Made by a program: the position numbers and the translations under genes. Positions 24,123 to 35,330 of a stretch of 64,000 nucleotides of DNA are shown here, piece by piece; the first letter of the stretch is position 1, and each line of letters starts with the position of its first letter. The DNA lies in NCBI GenBank assembly GCA_030762175.1, contig CM060842.1, positions 64,318,001 through 64,382,000 on the forward strand, in the 5' to 3' direction. The DNA is from Metallyticus violacea. Taxonomy: Eukaryota; Arthropoda; Insecta; Mantodea; Metallyticidae. A model generated the notes under the pieces. The model was not told where the DNA came from, did not search any database, and saw only the letters and a program-made list of their open reading frames with translations.

Positions 24123-24422
24123 TAATATTAGACCTTTTTTTATTGATTTATTTATGGACCTATTTAACATTTCAGGTTATCAGCGTCCCATTCAACTCAG
24201 GGCGTGAAACGGCCGACAAATTTTGCTCAGAGGCCTCTCTTTCAGGCTTGAGGCTTTTTTCGTGCCGTAAATGTACAACACGGGACCCACGGCTTCCGAA
24301 GGAAGCCATACTACGCCCGAAAAAAATCCATCGGTCCTGGCCGGGTTCGAACCCGTAATCTTGGGTGTAGGAGGCAAGTGTGGTAACCACTTCACCACCA
24401 GGACCGACTAATATTAGACCTT
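24123..24422 (-). mobile_element. SINE-A, full length, with 14-bp target-site duplication
   Basis: The SINE occupies 24137-24408 on the minus strand. TAATATTAGACCTT is exactly repeated at 24123-24136 and 24409-24422. The head keeps a clean B box (GGTTCGAACCC on the sense strand) and the GGTCCTG acceptor-like arm. An exact duplication and low divergence suggest one of the younger insertions in the window. Confidence 0.92.
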
Positions 24423-24464
24423 GAAAACATATTTAAAAAGATGTTTTTCACACTTTTCATTAGT

Positions 24465-24660
24465 ATGGCTTCCTTCAGAAGGGAAGTAAAGCCGTGGGTC
24501 CCGTGTCGTACATTTACGGCAAGAAAAAGAACCTCAAGCCTGAAAGAGAGGCTTCTGAGCAAAATTTGTTGGCCGTTTCACGCCCTGAGTTGAATGGGAC
24601 GCTGATGACCTGAGATGTTAAAGAGCGTCCATAAATAAATCAATCAAAAAAAAAAAAAAA
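24465..24660 (+). mobile_element. SINE-A, 5'-truncated, plus-strand
   Basis: Starts inside the body at GGCTTCCTTCAGAAGGG and runs to the CAATCAAAAA tail (14+ A). It lacks the tRNA-like head. It lies 43 bp from the oppositely oriented copy at 24123-24422, so the two could pair as a foldback. Confidence 0.88.
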
Positions 24661-27100
24661 CAATTTTCACGACCTTACAATTTAAAAACGGAGTGATTAC
24701 GACAAAGCACATTGAAAGACATGGAACATAGCTGGGCAATATTTTTTGTTCTCTTCATTTTTCCCCTTAAGCTTCGTTTGTTTTGCATAAGCCGTCATTT
24801 TTAACTGGAGTTCAATGGTACGACAGTGCGAGGTGCTGTGAAGCTTCTTGCTCTTGTACAAACTAGACGATATAAGGAGCTGCAAGGACTGAGCACATAC
24901 ACGTTTGTTACTGGAGTTCGGGTGTTCACTTAACGACTATAGCATCTTTACCCATTCTAACACTACCATGCCAACATTTACTGAATGTTTAAATAAATGC
25001 AATTATTTTGTTTGTATTATATTTCTCAAAATTATTAAAACCTTTCACTTTTATTTCGCCTAATTGAATATTTGTGTAAAAACATGTATTTTATTTTCAT
25101 TCACCGATATTTCTGGTAAAAAGTATATCTCCACATTGGCATTTTAAATGTTTGAGTGCAATACATATTTTTCTTTCCTTTAAAGTTAAAAGAAAGCTGT
25201 GTTGCGTTTGTACATGCTTTCATTAAAAGCTGAAGCATTTGCTGCAAATGCTGAAATTTGGGAAGTGAATACCAGTATCAAACATTAATTCCTGTAATGG
25301 AATTGTTGCAGTATACTCGCGGTGCTTTCGAACATTGGCAGTGGTTTCGTTTCCCTCCACCGCGAACCACTATGCTTAACATTCACCTGGACAGTTGCGT
25401 CATTCAAATATCTACTAGAGGAAGACATGGTTGCCAAAAGTCTCTTTTTTCCTAAGTGTTTTTCTAAAATCTATGAAAGATGAAAGCCTTTAGACACGGT
25501 TTTTTCCTTTTCTTTTCCTATTGTCCACATCGAGATCTCTTTCTGGTTTAAAGAACGACATCTGTACCCCTTTCACCCAGTTTAAAAGATATAAATGTTT
25601 TGTTACAGATAAATGCATTTAAATAGTTGGGTCATGTTTGATTATATTGGGCGAAAAGGGTATAACGAACTGTTAGAAACAATTAAATAATATATTTGAA
25701 TACAAATTAACATAATTAGAACTACGCTGGGCTGTACTGCATTTAAATATTCGTATTAAACGTTATATAACAATGAAAAGCAATTAATCATTTTTGGTAT
25801 ACAAATCAATCAAAAAACTAAATTATGCGTGTTATTTTTTAGAAGCAAAATTTTCAATTAGAAGCTTAAGACCATTTTCAAAATAAATTAAATGTTTTAA
25901 CTGTTTAAATGTTTTAACATTTTAATTTTAAAATGTAATAAATATTTTAGTAGATAAAACAAGGATATAAAGATGTTATATAGTAGATAAAACATTTTGA
26001 AACATATATATATATATACATACATACATACACATACATTTAAATATTTGGATTACTTTCCATAAAATGAGACGAAAAGGAAAAAATAAAAACAGTGAAA
26101 TTTGTAAAAACCAGGACATTTATATATTATATTTTAATTCCTATGAGTTGAACATAATAGTAAAATAAACTTATATAAAACGTTTTCCAGACCAATTAAT
26201 TGTTTAGAAGAGAAGCAAGGAGTAAACTCTATGAGCTAAATGCATGTTTTGCAAATTAGATTTTTGAGGAAAACGGCAGAAAAGTTAGTAAAGGTACAGA
26301 TGTACAGATCACCTCAGTGTTTTAATGTATAAATCCAAGTTTAAAAATAGTTAATATGAAATGCAAAATATTAGCTCTTCACAAACATATTAAAATAATC
26401 TAAGACACGGTTTTTAAGATAGGGAAACGTCAATAATTTAACACAGCTTAATCTGTAAACTCAAATGTTGCGACAATTTACTTATATTTCTTTTACAGCT
26501 ACAACGGCTATATTTACTCTTTTTTAATTTTAATGGCCACGTTAAGTACTGTGGTGTTTATCACCAAAGTGATTTTATACCCTTTTCGTGACTTACAATT
26601 CTATGCCCACTTACATTGTACATAAAAGCACAAACATTACCATTTACATGCACCCTAATATTTATTCGATTCCCGAGATATTTTTCTTCTGCAGAGGAGC
26701 AGAGAAGAATTTTCAGCATTATGATGTCTTTATTCATCATCCAGGTGACAGTAATGGTCCCACATATCTTGCACAAAAGGAGCTGTACAAAGAATGTGCG
26801 CAGTTAAGAAGCTCCATTTATCACATATTCTGAATTCATTTTGTTTGCTTATAAAGTCACGCCGTAAGTGGATGTTCTTCATACAAGCGCAAAATGCACT
26901 GTTCTCTATTCTTACAGAAATGTTTGTTTACATTCGCACTCAGTTCTTTGTTCTGATCGTCAAGTTAATAACTTAAGTATGAGATGTGTATATATGAAAA
27001 AATAGGAAATAACTTAACGTTAATAGTGGTAATAATTCATTGAATTTTATCCAAACGCCTTAATGTTAAAACTTATAATTTATTATTTTAATTTTGATAG
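24661..27100. other. AT-rich non-coding DNA
   Basis: Short frames only, several overlapping on opposite strands (26.6-26.8 kb). No motif recognised. Confidence 0.5.
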
Positions 27101-27106
27101 CGTTAC

Positions 27107-27213
27107 AGACCTCTGAGCAAAATTTGACGGCCGTTTCACACCCGAATTGAATGGGACGTTGATGACCTGAGATGTTAAAAAGCATAGGTAAATAAACAAA
27201 AAAAAAAAAAAAA
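27107..27213 (+). mobile_element. SINE-A 3' fragment
   Basis: Last ~95 bp of the family (ACCTCTGAGCAAAATTTG, then CCGTTTCACACCCGAATT) ending in a poly(A) run at 27198-27213. No head is present. Confidence 0.85.
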
Positions 27214-27300
27214 GCGCAGTGCAGAACTAGTCCTATGATAGGGCTGCTAAACCTGCGACACTGTATTAGCCCCTTTAATAAATAAATAAAAAAAAAAACT
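27214..27300 (+). mobile_element. Short retroelement 3' end with (TAAA)n and poly(A)
   Basis: Directly after the SINE-A poly(A) comes GGGCTGCTAAACCTGCGACA, then CCCCTTTAATAAATAAATAA and an A run. This is a second, different polyadenylated 3' end, most likely a truncated LINE tail. Confidence 0.4.
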
Positions 27301-27319
27301 TTTATGCAGGGGCAACAAC

Positions 27320-28125
27320 GATAAAAGGAAATTAGGTGATATCTAAGAAGGAATTAATAAATCAAGTGGGATACAACAGAGATGTAAATTGTCACCAAGT
27401 TTCATTTGAACATGATATATGTGAATGATCAAGTAATCATCCAAAGTAACGAAAAATATTTGTATATGTCAGTTTTGAAATGCGTCAGTTAAGTAAAGAA
27501 TACGTTCTTAAAACTTCAACGCAAGAAAACAAAATTAATGACATTTAGAGGACGAGATCTTATTAGATCAATTTGATCAATTAGATCAAATATTAGATCA
27601 AATACATTAAACTGTATTAAAATTGGGATCAATTTTAAATATTTAGATTGTATAATTCCTCTCAATTATATAGCAATTTTAAATAAGCATATAAGGATTC
27701 CAAGCAATATATTAGTATAAAAAGGACTTAAAATATAAAACCAGAAAAGACACCCAGTTATTATTTTATAATGTTATGACTTTACCGTTTAATATTTGTG
27801 GAAGTGAAACAGTACATTTCCTGTAAAAAAAACACAAACAAAAATAGAGGCATCAGAGCAGAGATGCTAGTGAGCAGAGAAAGGCTACATTGAAAGTGAT
27901 GACTTTAGAAATCAAGAAGGGAGAAGAGTCGATAATTATAGAATCAGCGGACAAAGAGCTAAGAAATTTAAAACTTGCGGTACCACATAAATAAGTTTCC
28001 CTAAACAGTATTTAATTATAGACCACCTGGGATTCGGGCCGTTGAAAAACCAAGGGAACTTCAGATGGATGAAGCTGGAAGAGGCTAATGGCCTTTGCCA
28101 TATAGGATAATGGTGATGATGATAA
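27320..28125 (+). pseudogene. LINE reverse transcriptase and C-terminal tail, decayed
   Basis: Reads SSGIQQRCKLSPSFI (RT block of the G-V-R-Q-G-C-x-L-S-P type), then MIYVNDQVII (in place of FADD, about 27414-27445), then KTKLMTFRGRDLIRS, then KIGINFKYLDCIIPL, then RKDTQLLFYNVMTLPF with GSET. It ends with YRPPGIRAVEKPRELQMDEA and a (GAT)n tail near 28110-28121. All blocks are in order on the plus strand, with stops and frame changes. The copy at 56370-57330 shares the KTKV-AFGGK and KVTALP blocks and is the same type of element. Confidence 0.72.
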
Positions 28126-28589
28126 GTCATAGGTAAATGCTGAACGCTCATTCGTGTTATGCCCACTTGTCATCGTAAATATTTTCTTCACTTCACTTTT
28201 CTTTTCTTAATGTTAAATATCATTCATGATTGCTCAGTAAACAAGTTTCGTAATTTGTCATGCTTTGTAAAGTTTAAAAACTGGATAGATGTGTCGATAC
28301 GCCCTTAGCAAATTTTTGCGTGGAAACCTTAAATTTTGCAGCAAACGTTCCCATGCTGCAGTGCCTTTCCACTTTATCCTTTAAAATAATAGACACTAGG
28401 TAATAAAAATGCACCGCACTCCTCGAAAGCAGCTCTTTTCTTACACTCCTTTAGTTGAAAGAGATTAAAGTCGCTGATTATTTCGGGCAAAATGGTGTTT
28501 GACCGAAATCATAGCAAAACTCTCAAATTGTCCCGACACAGTGACGGGCGTTCTCATGGAGTACAATGAATATGGTGAAGAGAAAGGAA

Positions 28590-29140
28590 TCCCAATATGT
28601 CGCTATTCTGAATACTGATAGCATTTTGTTTGGATTGGGTTGAATTGGTAGAGAAGGAACAGGGCATTTCGGTACCTCAGCCTTATTCAAGGGCTGGTCA
28701 TTACGCCTCCAATGAGTAAAGATCAAAGAGCAAGAGATAATTAAGGAAGATGTCGGGTAGCTAGGGTTCAGGGACGGTAAAGTAAGGACGATATGGGGTA
28801 CCCAACAATGTTTCCAGATAGAGGAATGCCTGCGGAATTCTCTCCTACAATGGATGTTATTTTCCATACCGGACGACCCGGGAGAAACTCTTCCATATCG
28901 CAATCCCCCGGATCACTGCATACAGCACCAGCACCAGCCCCAGCCCATCTCCCACTTTTGGCCGTATAACAAAACTGATAGAATGAGATGAAAGTGGAAA
29001 ATTTGTGGAAAGGGAAGATCCACACCCATCATTTGCCTAAGCTATCATGAGAATTAACAGGGGGAAAAAACTCAAGGAACTGGAACCCGAGACCTCCCGA
29101 ATGCAAGTCCGAAGCGTTAACACTTCCCTGCTTGTTCTAC
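28590..29140 (-). mobile_element. Candidate third SINE or other tRNA-headed repeat
   Basis: On the minus strand the right end reads GTGTTAACGCTTCGGACTTG and GGGAGGTCTCGGGTTCCAG, which resembles a worn tRNA-type A box region and a B box (GGTTCCAGTTCC). About 500 bp of fairly GC-rich sequence follows, including a GGTGCTGGTGCTG-type repeat near 28930. Only one copy is seen, so the extent is a guess. Open frames here (126 and 85 codons) match nothing I know. Confidence 0.35.
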
Positions 29141-29194
29141 ATTTTTATTTACTCAGACATTAATCTCAAACTGATATGAATGTAAGAAATATTT

Positions 29195-29510
29195 TTGGGA
29201 AGAGGAGGATGCTGGGAAACGTTTACAGCTATCATGAACTATGCGTTGCGTGGTTTTCGTTCACTGCAGAATGCTGCTGTTATCAAAGAATTGAGGAATG
29301 AACAATTTCTGCATGCAGGAGTAAATATTGTAGGTGACAAACTCGGAGGAACTTGTGTTCTACAGGTGTCAAGTATTGCCTTTCTATTAAAATGGAGTAG
29401 TCATACTGAAGGAAGTATGGAATGGATGTGGTTCTTTTACGATGGAGCGCCAGCTCATTTTCTGTCCACGCAATTATTTGTTTCACGACCTTTTGAACAT
29501 TCGGTATAAC
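29195..29510 (+). pseudogene. Fragment of a DDE transposase
   Basis: A 104-codon frame contains MWFFYDGAPAHFLSTQLFV near 29425-29480. This is the second-Asp block (W-F-x-x-D-G-A-P-x-H-F) of Tc1/mariner-type transposases. Upstream residues (LRNEQFLHAGVN) are compatible, but the first and third catalytic blocks are absent. Confidence 0.5.
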
Positions 29511-30713
29511 CTATAAACTAATCTAATTTTAAGCATTTAAAATAAAATATTTGCCTTTATGATATTCATATGCAAATTTAGTGAAACGATAAACTAGGAC
29601 AATGAAAAAATACAAGCTTTGTTTAGTGCTTCAATATTATTTTATTACCACAGTACCTCTTTTAATGGGCGCTTACGAATATTCCTAATTCAAATTAACA
29701 TAACTCACAGAATGCATAAGAGCTTTAACATTTCTTATATTCATTCATTAAATTTATACCTTTTAAAATGATAGGATTTGTCACTATTGAAATTTTTTAA
29801 GATGCGTATGAACATTAAACATTCATTTCATAAGTGTCCTAAAAATTCATATTAATTCATACCAATTTACTTATATTTTATTTTATTTTTGTAATTTTTC
29901 TTTTATTTTATTTTATTTATTTATTTTTTTTTCTTTTTGCTCTAAATGCTTGTCGGTTTAGGTGATACATTTTTCTAAGAGCAACACGTTCGCTTGTTAT
30001 AGTATTCGTATTTCATGTCATAAATAAAAATTATTCTCCTAGAGAGCAACTCTGAAAGGTCTTGTCCTCTCTGCCCATATATTTGAATTATATTTGTTAA
30101 TTACATTCTTCAGTTAATAAAATTGTAGAGAATGGTAAGGTCATAATTTAACCTGACAAGCACTGCTGGCTTAGATTTACAGCGACTGTGGTTAAGTGGT
30201 ACCGCTTGTCAACTTGCTAAGTGAACCCAGAATACACAGCAGTTACTAATGGAAATTGTACAAGTCTGAGGAACATTGGGAACAAGCAATATGCTTAAGT
30301 TTGAGACAGTGAGACGATAAAAGCTCTTACACGCAAATCTTAAGTTATCTCCAGAATTAATTTATTGTTTTAAATTTTGAAAAAAAAAAATTAAGGGGAA
30401 AAAATCATTAACGCAGTTTATACGGCATGAAATAGGCGCGCTTGAGTGACTTAAAAAAAGCACAATTAAAATGCATGAGGAAATGGTTGCTGAACATTAA
30501 AGTTTTGCTGTTCAGCATTTAAATGCTTCATAAATGAACGAAAAGCAATATAACTGCTAATTTTATAAACTTCTAAGAAATGTTTTTTTGTTGAGAGAAA
30601 GTCATAAAATATGTTTGTACCTATTATCTACGATGGAAGTCGTGTATTTCCTCTACATCTAACGTGCTGACAACTGTCAGTTTATGCTTAAGAGCATAAA
30701 TGTGTGGCAATGA

Positions 30714-30880
30714 ACTGTTGGGAGTTGGAGAGATGGCCAACGACGTATGCGGGGAGAGGAGGTCTTTATCTTCCAAGTAAAACATTACGCACTGCATGTG
30801 CATCATCTATTCAAATACTTATGGCCGTTCTCATTGCGTTAACGAAAGCAGAATATTAATTGTGAACAGTTGGACGTTTT
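30714..30880 (-). mobile_element. MITE-1 copy, one end lost
   Basis: Begins TGTTGGGAGTTGGAGAGATG and continues through TCCAAGTAAAACATTACGCA, CTGCATGTGCAT, TATTCAAATACTTA and GCGTTAACGAAAGCAGAA. It is the reverse complement of the 50858-51037 MITE at roughly 75-80% identity. The second terminal repeat has decayed. The 60-codon frame here is incidental. Confidence 0.75.
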
Positions 30881-31527
30881 AGTTAAGTGTTACTATATGG
30901 TGTTAATAGACCTACTAATTATATATGCATAAAATAATGGATGTATCACAACAACGAAAGAAAGGAAAAATTGTACATAGTAAAGCTCGAGGAATTCAGA
31001 ATAATGAAAGCTGCAAGTGATGAGGCGAGGTAATAAAATTTAGATAAGAGCAATCAAACTTAGGTGTATCCCACTATACCTGTGTTCCAATGAAAACGGT
31101 ATACGAAGAGAAGTGTTCAAGCCGGCGAGTCCTCTCTGTCTACTCCAGGAAATAGAACGGAGCGTAAAAAGCTGAATTTGAATATTTTTAACAAGAATGG
31201 GATACGCTGTTGCATAGACGAATTTTATTTAGTGAGAAAGGAAGTTCCTACATATCCAAAACGTTATATGATATTCGGAAAAAAAAAAAAGAATTGCTTT
31301 GGCTTAACTGCTCACTTTCTCAATGAGTTTTTAAAGAAATGAGCTACAATTGGAAAAAGTGCCAAAATTAAAGGAAAATATTAATTGAAAAACCAAACAT
31401 AAAAGCAATACGCCGCTTTAGGAAACAGAATGGAACTATTATATATATTCACACTTGCTTTTCTAGTTCTTATTATTTTAGTTACATTGTTCCAAGAGTA
31501 TATTTTTCATGTTAATATGTATACATA

Positions 31528-32801
31528 CGAGGATTGGTCCATAAGTTTCCGGCCTAACCATTTTCTAGATATGATAAAGACATTAACAATATTTCGCTTT
31601 TCAATATAGCTACCCTTTATTGCAATACACTTCTCACATCTTTGAATTAACATTTCAATCCCCCCCCCCCCAATTGTCAGAAGTCTGGTCTGCAAAGCCG
31701 GCATAAATAGCATCCATCACTTCTTCGTCACACTTAAATTTCCTTCCTCGAAAGTCTTTCTTGAGTTTTGAGAAGAGGAAATAGTCACTGGGAGCTATAT
31801 CTGGGCTGTAGGGTGGATGGTCGGTCTTCTTGAAGTCACGTTTCTTCACACCTTCCTTTGCAACAAGAGCGGTGTGCACAGGCGTGTTGTCATGAAGAAA
31901 TCGCACACAACCACTCAGCTTTCCTGCCTTTTCTCTTTGATGGAAGCACGTAGTCTGGGCAGTAGGCCAGCATAGTACCCTCCCCCCATTTACTGTGGTG
32001 TTCCTCTCCTTGAAATCAATAAAGAGTATTCCTTCCCAATCCCAAAAGGTTGTGGCAACGAACTTCTTGGTTGGCTCAGTGACAGCCTTTAGAGGTGGTG
32101 CTTCACCAGGTTTACGCCACTCCATTGATTGGACAAGGGATCACATTAGAGGACCATATTTTCATCTCCTGTAACATTGATTTGCAGAATTTCTCTCTCG
32201 TTTCGACGGCAGAGCTCCAAAAATTCCTAACAACAGATGACTTGCTGCTTTTGAACTGAGGAAAGAAGTCTAGGCACCCATCTTGCACTAACCTTATTCA
32301 GGTTTAAATGTTCATGAATAATTCCAAAGACTGTTGTTTTACAAATGCCCTAATTTGCTGCTATTTCTGTAACTTTGAGCCACCGGCCTTTCGTAATTTT
32401 TCCTTCCACAAGACAATGTGTTTGGGAGTGAACACCTCCAACGGCCGACCTGCTCGCTCTTCGTCTTCAATAATTTCTCGACCCATTCGAAAAAATGTGG
32501 CCCATTCTTTTAGATAGAATATGAGGGGGATGCTTCCCCATATGCATCGTCCAGTCGCTGTTTAATTTCATTTGGTGTAAGTCCTTTTGTGAAGAACTTA
32601 ATAAGAGCTCGAGACTCCATTTTGAACATGTCACAATCTTCTACACATAGCCTTCTTTATACAACTTATTTGAACATCTGAACACAGAGGTGCGGAAGTT
32701 ACATCTGCAAGTATATACTTAAGGTATGACACCAGATAAGGGTTTTGTGAAGGCGATAATCTTTATCGACAAGGCCGGAAACTTATGGACCTACCCTCGT
32801 G
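31528..32801 (-). mobile_element. Mariner element, complete ends, nested insertion
   Basis: The ends CGAGGATTGGTCCATAAGTT and, reversed and complemented, CGAGGGTAGGTCCATAAGTT are near-perfect inverted repeats of about 28 bp, continuing TCCGGCCT. TA lies at 31526-31527 and at 32802-32803. The length of 1.27 kb is normal for mariner. The ends are the best preserved of any element here, suggesting a more recent arrival than its host element. Confidence 0.9.
31555..32627 (-). pseudogene. Mariner transposase, disrupted DD34D type
   Basis: The start at 32627 (MESRALIKFFTKGLTPNEIK) opens the helix-turn-helix half, which has a stop after about 36 codons and several later. A 156-codon open stretch (31655-32125) covers the catalytic half: EWRKPGEAP, LFIDFKERNTTVNG, CVRFLHDNTPVHTALVAKEG (second Asp in HDN) and YSPDIAPSDYFLFSKLKKD (third Asp in PSD). 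The first Asp is in VTGDEN upstream, in another frame. All three acids survive, but a 12-C run at 31660-31671 and the other breaks kill the gene. The C-terminus RCEKCIAIKGSYIEK lies near 31593-31637. Confidence 0.85.
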
Positions 32802-33793
32802 TAAATATATTAACGAGACTTGAGTGGAAAATAATTTAACATAATTTAAGAAATGCTGGCAAAATGAAAGTCAACCATGCATATTGACTAAGCCGAATTT
32901 CGGTAACCGTTTCATTGTCGTCCATGAAGGATTCAAGATGGTGTTTGTGAAAAATTCATTATTAATTTTTCAAGCAGGCAAAAATTATCATGGGGAATTA
33001 TCATGGTCAAATGAATTTCAGAATCTTTGAGCTTTGGATTAACAAGCAGCTTCTTTCCAACTTTCCAGAGGAGAGTGTTGTGTTTGTGAATAATGCTCCT
33101 CAATATTCTGGAAAACCCTTTTCGAAATACGACGTAGAAGAAGGGGTGAAATTATGACTGCAAAATAACATTCCTCGTTCGTTAGAGACACGAAAAAATC
33201 CAAACTGTACATATTGATGAGATTCATAAATGGCAAGAAAACGTGTCCATGGCCATGAAGCATTAAATTTTCCCACATACATGTGTGAACTGAACCCCAT
33301 TGAGCTTGTGTGATCCAAAGTAAAACTCGTGCTTAGAGATGAAAAATGTCAGTGAAGAAATTAATATGAAAGCTTTACTGAAACATACACTTACGGCAAT
33401 TTCTTTCTTCACTCCTGAACATAGGCATCGACTTCTGTTATATATTCAGGGCACCCTCCTTTTTTACAGTTGCAAATACACATCAGCGATATTCAACACA
33501 ACACAAAGTTTGTAAGTGTTCACCCACTGTCATTAAAAATTAAATCTCTATTAATGGTATGCAATAAGCAGAAAAGTTAATATAAGATAAACAATTTAAG
33601 ATTAGTAGTGGCCTTAAATGAAGTCTATGAATTTGTTCAATTATATTTTATTAATTCGTTATTAAGTTAGGAAACGTTAAGCATGTTAACTCCAGTCTGT
33701 AAGCGGTCAATGTTTTCTAAACGCATCAAAGCACAAGCACGGGCTCTGTTTACGATACGTTCGCTACTCGTGAACAATGACATCCTCTGACAA

Positions 33794-33843
33794 TGCGTTA
33801 TCAGCACATTCCTCTGACTAGCCATCTCTCCACCTCCCAACAG
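33794..33843 (-). mobile_element. MITE-1 terminal fragment
   Basis: TGCGTTATCAGCAC followed by CTCTGACTAGCCATCTCTCC and ACCTCCCAACAG, then TA. It matches one end of the 50858-51037 MITE. The other end is not recognisable. Confidence 0.6.
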
Positions 33844-33952
33844 TAGTTTAGTTTGATATCTTAAGTTTTTTCACACATTGACCCAATTACTTCATTTCAT
33901 TTCTAATTTTCATTGCAATGTTTATATTTACTTTTCCTACCGAGTGGTGTGG

Positions 33953-34262
33953 TTTTTTTTTAATGGTGTTTAACGCCCGTTTTTACTCCTGAGGCACCAC
34001 AGGCGGTGAACACTGATGATACATGAGATGAAATGATAAATTGCGAAAGGATTTCTTTTAAGAAAGGAAACGTTCCAGGACTAAGTTAATGGTACCTCCC
34101 AGGCATTTGCCATTTTTGAGGATTGAGGGAAACCTGGGGAAAAAAAAAGAAAAAAAGAGAAAGAAAAAAAAACCAGTCAGGGAGGACAATCCCGGTGGGA
34201 ATCGAACCCCAGACCACCCACTCACGAATTCACGTCTTAACGATCTCGGTCACCCATGGCGG
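33953..34262 (-). mobile_element. SINE-B, near full length
   Basis: On the minus strand the head reads GGTGACCGAGATCGTTAAGA with a B box (GGGGTTCGATTCC). Then comes the body (GGTTTCCCTCAATCCTC, CAAATGCCTGGGAGG, CATCTCATGTATCATCAGTG, CACCGCCTGTGGTGCCTCAG), ending GGGCGTTAAACACCATT. A purine-rich expansion at 34141-34172 interrupts the body. Confidence 0.85.
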
Positions 34263-34269
34263 TATTGGG

Positions 34270-34680
34270 AAGTCTCATGTTCAAATCCCTTAGGACAAGT
34301 GGAATATTTTCGTGGTTTTCCCTGAACGCCTAGGATGGATCTTTACTTTCCATGAACTTTCTTTAGTTTTGTTCAGAGTCGAAAATGCCAGGACTGGTTC
34401 GGCGTGATGGTATATGCGCTTTGGAGAGGTTTCTCTCCGGCAATTCTTCCGAGAGGCCGGAATTCCTTGAAGGGGGAGGGGAGACGGCGCCGCGTCTGGA
34501 AACATGTTGGGACTCCGTCTGTGTTCACGTGAATGCTGGTCCCCCTCACATCATCCATTTTGGCCGGGGTGCCCTCAATGGCACAATTGGCCAGACGTTG
34601 AGAAAGGCTGGAGTATCCTTCCTCGGTAACCATACATTCCAACCGAATCCAACCTTTCCTTTTATTTATTGAAGATTATT
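34270..34680 (+). other. Unassigned GC-richer repeat-like segment
   Basis: Directly right of SINE-B. GTCTCATGTTCAAATCCC resembles a B box, and GTGGTTTTCCCTGAA resembles the start of the SINE-B body. The rest (GGAGACGGCGCCGCGTCTGG, CTCACATCATCCATTTTGGC) is unlike it. It could be a different SINE or a LINE piece. The 95- and 89-codon frames overlap on opposite strands and match nothing known to me. Confidence 0.3.
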
Positions 34681-34839
34681 ATCTAGTTTTTTTCTTTTGA
34701 TTCATGAATTAGTTTCGTGTTCTTTATATTTTAGTCTTAATTATTTGTTTTGCACTTAGCTGCTCAATATTATTCTTTTTAATGTCAACTTGATCTTTCA
34801 AGGTAGTTCCTACCTACTTCAATACACTTACTGCGATCT

Positions 34840-35330
34840 TTTTAACAGCTTTTAACAGCTAATAAAAGTAGCGTTATTATTTTCACTGTTAAAATAGAGT
34901 AAGATGTCCGGCATTGGAGGTGTGGTACATAGCTTATTTCAGGTTTAAGTAAATGTTCCATCATAGCATTTGACACATGAGGGTTCATGTGGTCATGATC
35001 AAGCCACCATTCATCTCGATGAAGTTGCACAGTTCTCAGAGTATTCAACACCTTTTCCTGTAACTGCAGTATGCCGATGAACGCCATGTTGTGAAACCTT
35101 CTTTTCTGTCAAAGAAGGTATCATCATTAATTTCTATTACCTTTGCCTTCTTTGGTGTTAGAGATGATGATTGACTTGTTTCCCTTCTGGATCGTACTAA
35201 TGTTGCCATGATGGCTGATTTGGTAAACGCAGTCTCCAGCATCATCAAACAGTTACAGCAATTAATGTATGTGTTCCTTCGAAGAGCTTTTTGCCCCGCA
35301 ATCAAGAGATGAACACCCATCGAGCACAAA
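34840..35330 (-). pseudogene. Unidentified coding-like remnant, possibly transposase
   Basis: Minus-strand frames give KKAKVIEINDDTFFDRKEGF, then MAFIGILQLQEKVLNTLRTV, then HRDEWWLDHDHMNPHVSNAM, then MEHLLKPEISYVPHL. The last part resembles the H-D-N-x-x-P-H second catalytic block of a mariner-type transposase followed by its spacer, but the match is loose. It looks more coding-like than its surroundings. Family not recognised. Confidence 0.3.

Larger units (their letters stand above)
31070..33480 (+). mobile_element. Old IS630/Tc1-type transposon, split by a mariner
   Basis: Left part (31070-31500): frames give TPGNRTERKKLNLNIFNKNG, KEVPTYPK, then EMSYNWKKCQN with RKILIEKPNIKAIRRF, the DNA-binding and linker region of a DDE transposase. 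Right part (about 32890-33420): GNRFIVVHEGFKMVFVKNS, NYHGQMNFRIFELWINKQLL, then ESVVFVNNAPQYS (second catalytic block, with Asn where Asp is usual) and ELNPIELV followed by a stop (33287-33313; third acid). The two halves are in order and together make one transposase once the mariner at 31528-32801 is set aside. Stops are common. Terminal repeats were not identified. Confidence 0.65.

Noticed and set aside
28523..28903. 126-codon minus-strand frame as a gene
   Set aside because: Lies in a candidate repeat, with no domain and no codon pattern distinct from its flanks.
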